Source: CAZLQF01 sp964561545
GTDB taxonomy: Bacteria; Bacteroidota; Bacteroidia; CAILMK01; CAYYUA01
DNA: 22,726 nt
Assembly: GCA_964561545.1 (NCBI GenBank)
Contig: CAZLQF010000038.1
Span: 1-22,726 of the forward strand
Reading direction: 5' to 3'
Shown piece after piece: positions 7,523 to 15,800 of this stretch. The notes under the pieces were generated by a model. The model made no database searches. It was not told the origin of the DNA and saw nothing but the letters and a program-made list of their open reading frames with translations. Position 1 is the first letter of the stretch. Every line of letters begins with the position of its first letter. A program made the position numbers and the translations under genes.

Positions 7523-8304
7523 TATTGAATTTGACTAAGCTTTTGAAAAGCACTCGCTGAAGCCCCGTACTGGTATTGCCTTAGGCCACCCTTCCCAATC
7601 ACTTTTAAAATGCCATTGTCGGCAATCACATCTTTACAATTGATTTGACGTCTGTACTTCAAGTTAAGTTCCGGAGGGCGATTTGGGTTAAAGTCGATAT
7701 GATAAACTTTAAGGCCATCATCGCATACAAACAATTGATTACCATCAACTCCCAATCCTTCCGGGGATTTCATGGATTGGGTTTTCGCTCGCTCAGGATT
7801 GCGCAGGTTGCTTATATCGTATATTTCCAAACGGTTGGAGCCCCTTGCACAATTTTGCCTACCTGAGTTGAGGGTAACGTAGGCATAATTCGAATCGGCC
7901 ACTACAGGATCACAACTTAAAATATGGGAGGTAAAAGAAAGTTTTTGCGGGTTGGCCGGGTCTTCAATGTCGTAAATGTACATACCATCTCGAGCGCCCA
8001 TAAACAAAATATCTCCCATTGGAAAGATGGTTTCCATGTTATCACCGAGCGATACTTGTTGTTTTTCGACCGGATTTTCAGCATTTTTTACATTGAACAA
8101 CTTAAGCTCATCAGGATTGACGGCATACAGGTAATCATTGGCAATGGCAAACCTGGCTAAAGAACCACCCTCACCGGTAGATGAACCGCCATTAACTCCC
8201 AAAGGCGTTGTCCGATCACTATGATCACAACCAGTCCATAAAAAGGCCAATAGCCCTGTCATGAGCACCAGGTTGAAAGTTCTATACATTTTGATCTTGC
8301 ACAT
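7522..8304 (-). CDS. LVIVD-repeat lipoprotein B
   Basis: I place the start at the ATG of MCKIK (8304), two bases past the upstream gene's stop, because a longer in-frame extension to 8463 would overlap that gene by about 155 bp and has no signal-peptide character. The 260-residue product has a hydrophobic leader ending FLWTGC, so Cys26 is the candidate lipid attachment site. Residues 59-203 contain four LVIVD-type units of the form hydrophobic strand, D/G-turn, hydrophobic strand, then N/D-P: about 59-78 (LKLFNVKNAENP), 99-119 (MYIYDIEDPANP), 141-170 (LEIYDISNLRNP) and a degenerate one at 191-203. Such repeats build a propeller-like surface domain. An ATG at 8289 (MYRTF) is an alternative start. 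It is flanked by another LVIVD lipoprotein upstream and a barrel downstream. Function unknown, probably at the cell surface. Confidence 0.8.
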   Translation of the reverse strand: MCKIKMYRTFNLVLMTGLLAFLWTGCDHSDRTTPLGVNGGSSTGEGGSLARFAIANDYLYAVNPDELKLFNVKNAENPVEKQQVSLGDNMETIFPMGDILFMGARDGMYIYDIEDPANPQKLSFTSHILSCDPVVADSNYAYVTLNSGRQNCARGSNRLEIYDISNLRNPERAKTQSMKSPEGLGVDGNQLFVCDDGLKVYHIDFNPNRPPELNLKYRRQINCKDVIADNGILKVIGKGGLRQYQYGASASAFQKLSQIQ

Positions 8305-8308
8305 ACGC

Positions 8309-8839
8309 TTAATCTTTTTCCCATTTGACAAGTACCGTTCCTTCCGGCCGGTTTTGCTTTTGGTATTTTTCGGGGATCCTACCATCGTCTGGAGGGTTGA
8401 ATTCTGGAAAAACCTCGGAAATCCGCTTTTTAACATCAATATTCTCTGGGTTAGATACATCAATAGCTATAAGGTCGGTGGCATTGTCAGCATACAACGT
8501 ACTGCCTTTAACGGCCATATCAAGGCTGCCAGGGATCCGGATAAAGCCCATTTTTTCGGGATTGGATGGATTGTCATTGTTAATGACATGGATCCCTTCA
8601 AACCGTTCGCTGATGAACAGGTAATTCCCTTTTTGATAGATTTTCCCTACGGTTTCAATAGGTTGAGGCTCCTCAACATGAAGTTGCCGATCCATTTCAT
8701 CCCGGTCCATTAAAATAGGCTTGTACTCCGTCAGGGGTTGTTCGGTGATTTCTTTTTCCGGGCAGCCGGTACACAGAAAAACCACACTGATCAACAAAAG
8801 CGATTTTAGATAATGCATAAGCAGGGTTTTACTCAACAT
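8309..8839 (-). CDS. LVIVD-repeat lipoprotein A, first gene of the operon
   Basis: The 176-residue product has a lipoprotein leader ending FLCTGC (Cys26 from Met1, or Cys19 if the ATG at 8818 is used) followed by PEKE. Two LVIVD-like units follow: YLFISERFEGIHVINNDNP at about 73-91 and LYADNATDLIAIDVSNPENI at about 115-134. The C-terminal 40 residues are Pro-, Glu- and Lys-rich and end TVLVKWEKD. It is shorter than its neighbour and has fewer repeats, so the pair may form one composite propeller together or bind the same partner. It lies four bases upstream of lipoprotein B on the same strand and is the operon's first gene. A near-match to a -7 element (TTAATATTTTG) lies within 25 bases upstream but is not exact. 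No catalytic residues are visible. Confidence 0.78.
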   Translation of the reverse strand: MLSKTLLMHYLKSLLLISVVFLCTGCPEKEITEQPLTEYKPILMDRDEMDRQLHVEEPQPIETVGKIYQKGNYLFISERFEGIHVINNDNPSNPEKMGFIRIPGSLDMAVKGSTLYADNATDLIAIDVSNPENIDVKKRISEVFPEFNPPDDGRIPEKYQKQNRPEGTVLVKWEKD

Positions 8840-9103
8840 TTGATGACAACAAAATATTAAATAACAGTTTGGATGCTGTAGAAAAGTTTTTTCAAATAAC
8901 TATTCGTTAGCTTATATAACTGATGATTTTAATAAATGTAAAGTTGCATTAAGTAAATGACTAAAGGTAATAATAAAGCTTTAAAAAATGGCTAAAGTGT
9001 TGCCTATTTTTTAATGTTCTATGTTCTACTAAAAGTTTTCTTGAAACCCCAGTAACCAATACCATTGATGTAAGCAAAAGATCAATTAACTATAAAAATT
9101 TTT
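8840..9103. other. AT-rich operon leader region
   Basis: This is the upstream region of the LVIVD operon, which reads leftward, and also the 3' flank of the decayed channel gene. It is strongly AT-rich and has no open frame worth annotating. I found no exact TAnnTTTG/TTG promoter pair here. Confidence 0.4.
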
Positions 9104-9885
9104 CTATAGGCTCACATTAGGAAAAAGTAGAATACTGATGGCCTCCTGCTGAGAAAAGGGTATGGTGGGTAAGATTTGCTCAAACGATTTTTTAACATTC
9201 TAATGGACGTCAAAGTATTAGGGCCAAAGGACATCCGTACTAGTGGAACCTCTTACTTTAGGATTTAGGGAATAATCTGCCAAACCATAATCCTAATATT
9301 GTAGTTAAGGTTCTCACTTGACGCCTTCTTCATTTTCAAAAAATCCTTTTAATACGGATTTGCCTTGATTAATATCGTCCCATTAGTCAATACCAATGGC
9401 AAAATCCAGCCTTTGAGTATCTTCGGCTGAGTAGTTAATGATTGAGTTATTCGCGATACCTCCATTGGGAATGACAATTTTTTGGTTTTAGGGCGTATCA
9501 ATAATGGTGTAAAATACCTAATATGCTGGGCGGGAATGCCTTGTGCAGCAATATATTCACCTACTTTAAAGGGCTTTAAAAGCAAGATAAGCACGCCTCC
9601 GGCAAAATTGACAAAGCTCCCCTGTAAAGCAAAAACAACAGCTAAAGCCGTTGCACCAACGACCGCTATAAAAGAAATTGTTTTAATACCAACCATAGAG
9701 GCCACGCTAATCTGTAACATGATGGTCAAGATGGCTTTAAGCATCAACTTAAGAAAAGGGATTAGAGTGGAATCTGCCTCGCATTTTTCATACGATTTAC
9801 CAGTGAGGTTAATGACCCATTGGATCAGCAATAGCCCAATGATCAATACCAGGATCGCCAAGACCAATCTTGGAACGTATGCCAT
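9104..9885 (-). pseudogene. Decayed MscS-type small mechanosensitive channel gene
   Basis: From 9885 leftward the frame encodes the N-terminal part of an MscS channel, the tension-gated pore that releases solutes on hypo-osmotic shock. The pore-lining helix and its end are clear: SFIAVVGATALAVVFALQ, then GSFVNFAGGVLILLLKPF. At a run of six A residues (plus-strand T-run 9478-9483) the frame breaks. Restoring one base gives IVIPNGGIANNSIINYS, the conserved beta-domain motif, and in that same frame the family resemblance continues as LDFAIGID, VLKGFFENEE, LADYSLNPKVRG, NVKKSFEQ and TIPFSQQ to a TAG at 9104. At least six in-frame stops interrupt it, beginning with TAA at 9383-9385. The 5' end also lacks a proper start: homology seems to continue past Met1 for about 20 codons to a TAA. 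Loss of function is near certain. Confidence 0.9.
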
Positions 9886-9924
9886 TAATAAAGACGGAAG
9901 TGAATTTAGCGCATTTGGTCGTAA

Positions 9925-9964
9925 ATCAGTGTTGATATTTGATTATCAGTGTTGATATTTGATT
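9925..9964. repeat. Perfect 20-bp tandem duplication
   Basis: The unit ATCAGTGTTGATATTTGATT occurs at 9925-9944 and again, without any change or gap, at 9945-9964, followed by two bases of a third unit. It lies at the 5' end of the decayed MscS gene, where that gene's true start should be. Identity of the two copies implies a recent duplication or a selected repeat. Confidence 0.9.
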
Positions 9965-10043
9965 ATTTGAATTCCCTCATTAATGACATAATTTAAAGTT
10001 ATTGTAAATTGCCCGGTAACAAAAATTGGCCATTGTGTCGCCA

Positions 10044-10051
10044 TAAATTTG
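10044..10051 (+). promoter_or_regulatory. Candidate -7 promoter element TAAATTTG for the radical SAM gene
   Basis: An exact TAnnTTTG match lies 20 bases before the ATG at 10072. A TTG at 10026-10028 is 15 bases upstream of it, slightly closer than usual for a -33 element. Its position supports a start at 10072 rather than the in-frame TTG at 10009, which would lie upstream of the promoter. Confidence 0.5.
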
Positions 10052-10071
10052 TTATAGCAAACTTTTTAAAC

Positions 10072-11106
10072 ATGAAAAATGGCATCAAACCTCAAATAAA
10101 AGACTTTTCCAATTTCCTAACAAGGCTTAACACTAAGCGCCTCTACAACATATGGAAGGTATTGAGCAGTTATTATTGGTCGCGAATTACCAAGAAGCCA
10201 GTTCATACCGGTTACCCCATTAGTATATCCGTGGAGCCGACTACAAGCTGTAATCTTCGCTGCCCGGAATGTCCGAGCGGTTTACGGGATTTTTCCAGAC
10301 CTACCGGCATGCTTGAACCTGAAACTTTTAAAAGCATCGTGAATCAGGTCAAGGATAAGACTTTCTATTTAACACTCTACTTTCAAGGAGAACCCTACCT
10401 CAACAAGGATTTATTCAATTTTGTAGAATATGCGGAAAGCCAAAATATCTATACGTCCACTTCTACCAACGCCCATTACTTGCACGACCTTAATGCACGC
10501 AGAACCGTTGAAAGCGGGCTTTCAAGGATGATCATTTCGATTGATGGCACCACGCAGGAGACCTATGAATCCTATCGAAGGGGCGGTAAACTTGAAAAGG
10601 TATTAGAAGGCGCCCGCAACATTGAAAAATGGAAAAAGGAATTGGGCTCTTCTAAACCCTATACCATTTTTCAATTCCTGGTTGTACACCCCAATGAACA
10701 CCAAACGGAAGAAGTAAAAAAACTTGGCAGAGAAATCGGGATCGATGAGGTCAAATTCAAATCGGCTCAGGTTTATGAATATAAAAACGGCAACCCTTTA
10801 ATTCCAAATAAAGAGCAATATTCACGGTACAAAAAGCAAAATGACGGTACTTTTCAGCTCAAGAATAAATTGCTGAATCACTGCTGGCGCTTATGGCATT
10901 CTTGCGTATTTACCTGGGACGGGCAGGTTGTACCATGCTGTTTTGATAAAGATGCCTCTCATGTAATGGGAGATCTGAAGGAAGAAAGTTTTGAAGAATT
11001 ATGGCAGGGTGAAGCTTACCAGCGTTTCAGAGGTGCCATCCTCAAATCAAGGAAGGAAATCGACATTTGTGCTAACTGTTCCGAAGGAACAAAGGTTTGG
11101 ATATGA
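10072..11106 (+). CDS. Radical SAM enzyme with a SPASM-type auxiliary cluster domain
   Basis: I use the ATG at 10072 (344 aa), since an in-frame TTG at 10009 precedes the candidate promoter and the added residues look untranslated. The radical SAM motif CNLRCPEC gives Cys60, Cys64 and Cys67 (C-x3-C-x2-C), which bind the 4Fe-4S cluster that cleaves S-adenosylmethionine. QGEP at 105-108 is the SAM-binding GGEP equivalent, and MIISIDG at 153-159 is the following barrel strand. The C-terminal region carries Cys271, Cys278, Cys289, Cys290, Cys333 and Cys336, with WDGQVVPCC followed by CANC, the SPASM arrangement for auxiliary clusters. Such enzymes modify peptides or sugars or mature other enzymes. 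No precursor peptide gene is visible nearby, so the substrate is unknown. No signal peptide; cytoplasmic. The gene stands alone, with a divergent pseudogene to its left and a converging barrel gene to its right. Confidence 0.9.
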   Translation: MKNGIKPQIKDFSNFLTRLNTKRLYNIWKVLSSYYWSRITKKPVHTGYPISISVEPTTSCNLRCPECPSGLRDFSRPTGMLEPETFKSIVNQVKDKTFYLTLYFQGEPYLNKDLFNFVEYAESQNIYTSTSTNAHYLHDLNARRTVESGLSRMIISIDGTTQETYESYRRGGKLEKVLEGARNIEKWKKELGSSKPYTIFQFLVVHPNEHQTEEVKKLGREIGIDEVKFKSAQVYEYKNGNPLIPNKEQYSRYKKQNDGTFQLKNKLLNHCWRLWHSCVFTWDGQVVPCCFDKDASHVMGDLKEESFEELWQGEAYQRFRGAILKSRKEIDICANCSEGTKVWI

Positions 11107-11318
11107 GCACTGGTAGGATGCGATCGTTATAAAGTGGATATAACTTAAATATAGAAAAGCTAAAAGATTGGGCTCATGGGTGTGGTACTTAGTTGAACAT
11201 GAAGAAAGAAAAGCCTTTATGAAAAATTGTTACAAGATGCACTGGCCTCTGCACTCATTTTGAATGGCCCAATGCCAATGGTTCTTATTAAAATAATTGC
11301 TTCCACTTAGATTTAACG

Positions 11319-12197
11319 TCACCACTCGTAACTCACCCCTCCTGTATAGGTCAATTCATTGCCACCATGCCGGGCCCAAATAGCACCAATGGATGATACG
11401 TTCACAGCCCAGTGTTCACTCAGGTAGTGATTGATTTTGATACCCGGGTCAACAAATCCTTCCTCATCCCTGTAAAGCCCGGTTTGCAAACTGTTTCGGT
11501 CATCAAAAGTCCCCTCTGTTAAGGGTAGTTCACCACCCATGGTAAAAATAAACCAAGTGGGAGATCCAGATGGCCTTACCCATTGGTAACCAATTTCATT
11601 ATCAATAACCAAGTCATCGGCATATCCATTGGTTTTATAACGGTAACTCAGCGATGAAGAAAAGTAAGTTTTGCCCCAACTTTTGCCGAATTGAATTTTA
11701 GGTGTTAAATACCAAGCATCATAACCAGATCGAAGCCCTGCGGAATGGCGGTAAGATGCGGTTTTCAACCCGACCATCAATTCTATAGACCACAAAAAGC
11801 TACCTTGATGGATCAAATACTTGGCACCAACATCAATATTACCTAAAGTATTGAATGAGCCAGCAGCAATGGTATCAGTAGGAGCAAGATCCGGCTCAGT
11901 TTTTTGAAGTTCCTCGCTGGTTCCCAACAATTTAAAGGGAACATTGCCAATGGCTGTTAGCCGGTTGGTAATCCCATATTCAAAGTAACCATTCAAGGTA
12001 TGATCATTGACGGTTCGATGAAGCTTAAGCTTATCGAACCCATCTTTATCGAACAATGAACCATTGATGACTTCGTGGTAGCGCAAATAAGTAAATGATA
12101 GCGCCATGTAACCATTTCCTTTTTCCTGAGGCCAAACGCCAGCCTTTACAAACATAGACCCAAAAGCCATCAACATCGTCATTAACAGATATTTCAT
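11319..12197 (-). CDS. Outer-membrane beta-barrel protein (292 aa)
   Basis: A signal peptide is evident (hydrophobic residues at 3-17, likely cleavage after KA at 19, mature start GVWPQ). The remaining 273 residues are amphipathic strands rich in Tyr, Trp, Gly and Ser, for example GYMALSFTYLRY at 29-40, and the chain ends SYEW, so the last residue is aromatic as expected for insertion by the BAM machinery. The layout resembles 10- to 12-strand barrels annotated as transporters or MetA-pathway-like outer-membrane proteins. No partner gene is adjacent: the radical SAM gene converges on its 3' end across about 210 bp, and the giant secreted-protein gene diverges from its 5' side across about 620 bp. 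Substrate unknown. Confidence 0.75.
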   Translation of the reverse strand: MKYLLMTMLMAFGSMFVKAGVWPQEKGNGYMALSFTYLRYHEVINGSLFDKDGFDKLKLHRTVNDHTLNGYFEYGITNRLTAIGNVPFKLLGTSEELQKTEPDLAPTDTIAAGSFNTLGNIDVGAKYLIHQGSFLWSIELMVGLKTASYRHSAGLRSGYDAWYLTPKIQFGKSWGKTYFSSSLSYRYKTNGYADDLVIDNEIGYQWVRPSGSPTWFIFTMGGELPLTEGTFDDRNSLQTGLYRDEEGFVDPGIKINHYLSEHWAVNVSSIGAIWARHGGNELTYTGGVSYEW

Positions 12198-12815
12198 GGT
12201 AACATTTTAAAAAGCAATTTAACTTAAAAAGAGAAATGAGCATGTCGGTTATTCGTCATTTTACTTTCAGATAAGAATATGATAATTGGTTTACGCTTCA
12301 TATTATGTAAGTTACTTGCTTGTTTAAATGGTAAAATCAGCCTAAAGTTTTTATTTAGAGCCCCTGCCATTCATCAATTTTGCTTTAATCAATAAATTTG
12401 ACCCTTTAATATTTGGTCATTTATAAATTTATTTTCACCTTCGCACAAGGAATAAATAAAAATGGAAAGTATATGAAAAACCTTCCCTTAGAAAAACACT
12501 ACTTTCAGATTCTTGATTGCCGTCTATAAGTAGGTCCTTCAGAAATCATGCTTAAATCCTTAACCCTTTGATCTGCTACAAAGCATCAATTTTTAACACA
12601 TGATTTACAAGGATCTAAATAACTAAAAGGTTGTAACCCTTTGGTTTCGAACTTACTTAACTGGCAAAAAAAGACGCTGAATACACCAATTTAATTTTTT
12701 TCAATACACAATAAGTAGATTGATTTTCAATTTTAATTCAAAACTAAAATTTATCACTACTTAAACGAGCGCGTTAGAAAATTGTAATCGGTTAGTAACA
12801 CTAAATTAAAGGAAT
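12198..12815. other. 618-bp divergent AT-rich intergenic region
   Basis: It separates two divergently transcribed genes and should hold both promoters. An exact -7 type octamer TAAATTTG lies at 12393-12400 and a near-match CACCTTCGCAC at about 12437-12447. Neither has a well-spaced TTG, and both are hundreds of bases from the giant gene's ATG. Two overlapping tiny frames begin near 12462-12473 (4 and 18 codons); I would not call them genes. The last 40 bases before 12816 hold no good promoter match, so the giant gene may have a long 5' leader. Confidence 0.4.
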
Positions 12816-15800
12816 ATGAAAATGGAAATGAAGCAACAACAAAAACAAAAGCTAAGCCAAAAGAATATTTTAATCTTAATTGGCACCACATCTATTATTG
12901 GAATTTTAATAGTAGTGCTAATGGTTACAGGTATGTTCAAATGGGAAGTAAGTACAGGGGGTCCTTCTCAAAATCAAACTGAAAACCTTTCTACTTTTAA
13001 GACCGGAAGTTGGAGCAACCACGCAGTTTGGAACAAAGGTTTAAATAAACACTCCACTTCTTCGATATTTAATCCAACCATTCAAGAGTTAGATTTTAAC
13101 TTGGATCAAGTTAATTTCACCCACAGCACATCGACAAATCCCCGGCCCAAAAGATTTTCATCCTTAAAGAAATGTGGCTCGACCAATTCAAATCCCTGTA
13201 AAGGCTTGGGTCAAAAAAACAACCTGGAGTTTGGAGAATCTGTTATTAAAACCAACGATGGTAATTATGCAGTAATAGGTAAAACCAACTCCTTTAACAA
13301 TAACGGCCAACTTTACGTAGCTAAATTTAAACAAAAGCACAATGGAAAGTTTAATGTCTTATGGGCTACCCAGGTAGGCAATGGGCAACAAACGGCTGCC
13401 GGAAAAGCGATTCTTCAAAACAGCAATGATGAATACATCGCAGTAGGAAAGACTAAAAAGAACAACTACGGTGTACAGGCTTACATTGTTAACTTAAATA
13501 AGCAGGGCCAGGTGCAATGGCAAAGAACCGTAGGGGGGGATGATGAAGATGTAGCAAATGACATTATTCAAACCCAGAATGGCAACTACTTAATGACAGG
13601 TACTTCTAAAAAATGGGGCGGAAATAGCAAGGGTATTTATTGTTTGAATTTCAAACTTAAAACCAATGGCAATGGTATCGTAAAAAACTGGGATCATATT
13701 TATGGTGCACCGGGTAAGCTAGACAAGGGAGTGGCAGCTGATCAAATGTCCGGAGGAGATTTTGCCATCACTGGTTATACAGAATACGATCAAAATCCCA
13801 ACCAATCCAATGGGCAAATATTTGCGACACGAATAGAGAACAATGGCCAAATGAAGTGGAGTAGAACTATTGGCAATCCCGAATCTAATAAACCTTCGGA
13901 TATCCTTGTAGATCAAAATGATGATATTGTAATAACTGGTCACTCAAAAGCCTCCATTAACGGAAATGATAAAATGTCTACTTACACCTTGAAGCTGGAC
14001 AATAGTGGCAACTTACAATGGGATAGGGCCATTCGTAAATATGATAACGAAAGCTATGCGGAATCAATTACCCTCACCAATTCCAATAACAACTATGTAA
14101 TATCAGGCTATTCTGCAACGCCCAACAACAATAAAGATGCCTACTTGGCTAAAATTGGCACCAATGGCAATTTAAAATGGGATCAATTAGGAGGAAGTTC
14201 TTCTAATGACAAAGCTTTCGGTATAACTTCACTGCCAAACGGCAAGTTTTTAACGGTTGGAAAAACCCATAGCGTCAACAACAGCAACGGGGATATGCTT
14301 GTAAGCATGGTTGATAACAACGGTAATTTATGTACTGGTTGTAAAGGTTCTAAGAAACAAGTAGTTACCAAACAAAATTTAAACAACCTTCAACTCCATA
14401 ATAACAGAAACTTTCGGTTTGAATCAAAAGTGGTTAGTACTGCGAATCAACAAGTAAATGGTAGTTCAAATACAAGTTCAGACTGTGACCCTTGCACTGG
14501 CTTAGATGGTGGAGGAGATGAATGGTTGAATGACGTCATAGAAACAACCAATGGCTATATATATGTAGGTAGAACCAGCTCCTTCGGAAGCGGTTCAAAG
14601 AATGCATACGTGGTAAAATTGGATAAGAATTACAACGTGCAGTGGCAGCAAATGATCGGAAGCCCGAACGGCTTAGAAGAAGCCAGTGCAATTGCTGAAA
14701 CCTCCGTATCTAATGAATACATCATTGCAGGCAGGTCCAAGGTAAATTCCTTTGGCAATAATGACATTTACTTAATCAAAATTAAAGACGGTGGAAACAA
14801 CGCTTCCGTTCAATGGGAAAGGCTTATTGGCGGCCCGTCTGATGAATCCGCAAGCGATTTGGTGAAGCTAAAAAACGATAATTATATATTGGCTGGCAGA
14901 ACAACAAGCTTTGTCAATAACTCGGATGGGGTTTTGATCCGTTTTAGTTTGAACAACTTTTCTATTGAATGGCGCAAACTTTTCGGGGATCCGAATACAG
15001 ATGATAATCCTAAAGCCATCACAAGTTCAAGCCCTAATTCGGTAAGTGTAGTGAGTTATACTGACGCTACTAATAATGGGGGAATTTATTTAACCCAATT
15101 TTCAGCTAACGGTAATTTTGAATGGGGAAGATTATTAGGAGGAAATAATACAGACAAGCCATTCGGAATAACAGCTGATCACCAAAATAACTTGATCCTA
15201 ACCGGTTTTAGTCAAGTCGGTTCAAGCAATGGTGGAACCGGTACTAAAGACCTTTATGCGGCTAAATTTGATAACAATGGCAATAAAAAATGGGATCAGC
15301 TTGTAAACAACAACAATGGTGTAGACAAAGGCATGGATGTCCATACCACGCAAAGTGGAGAATACGTTATAACTGGGACCTACGAGGGTCAGAATTCCAA
15401 AGAAGTTTCATTTGTTAATTTAGGATCCGATGGAAGCATTCACTTTTCAAGCGCCTTTGGAGGCCAAAGTAAGGATTTGGGCCATGCTATTCTGCAAAAT
15501 GATAATGGCAATTTTGTAATTGCAGGTAAAACAGAAAGTTCAAAATTCGTGAATAACAACAATGGAGCCCTTGTTTACCGCGTTATGGCAAATGGGGTCC
15601 CCACCAAAGCTTCTGGAAATGGCTCATCAGGACCAGGTCAAGGCCCCAGCAATGGTAGCTATAACAATAGCAATAATGAAGTACCAGATAAAGATGACGT
15701 TGCACACGTTACCCAGGATGTAGTGGTAAGGAATCAAAACCAAAAGGTTAGGCACTTAAATGTAAAGAAGGATGCCATCGTAAAGATTGATAGTAACAGA

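Noticed and set aside
8305..8463. N-terminal extension of LVIVD lipoprotein B to an ATG at 8463
   Set aside because: It would overlap the upstream lipoprotein gene by about 155 bp and bury the lipoprotein leader inside the protein; the start at 8304 fits the leader and the operon spacing.
9482..9955. 157-codon plus-strand frame antisense to the channel remnant
   Set aside because: It is the shadow of the MscS-like sequence on the other strand; only the minus-strand reading matches a family.
10009..10071. TTG start adding 21 residues to the radical SAM protein
   Set aside because: The added segment spans the candidate promoter and does not resemble the family; the ATG at 10072 is preferred.
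12462..12530. Two overlapping tiny frames (4 and 18 codons) upstream of the giant gene, as a leader peptide
   Set aside because: They are too short to judge and lie about 290 bases from the gene, with no attenuator-like structure visible between.
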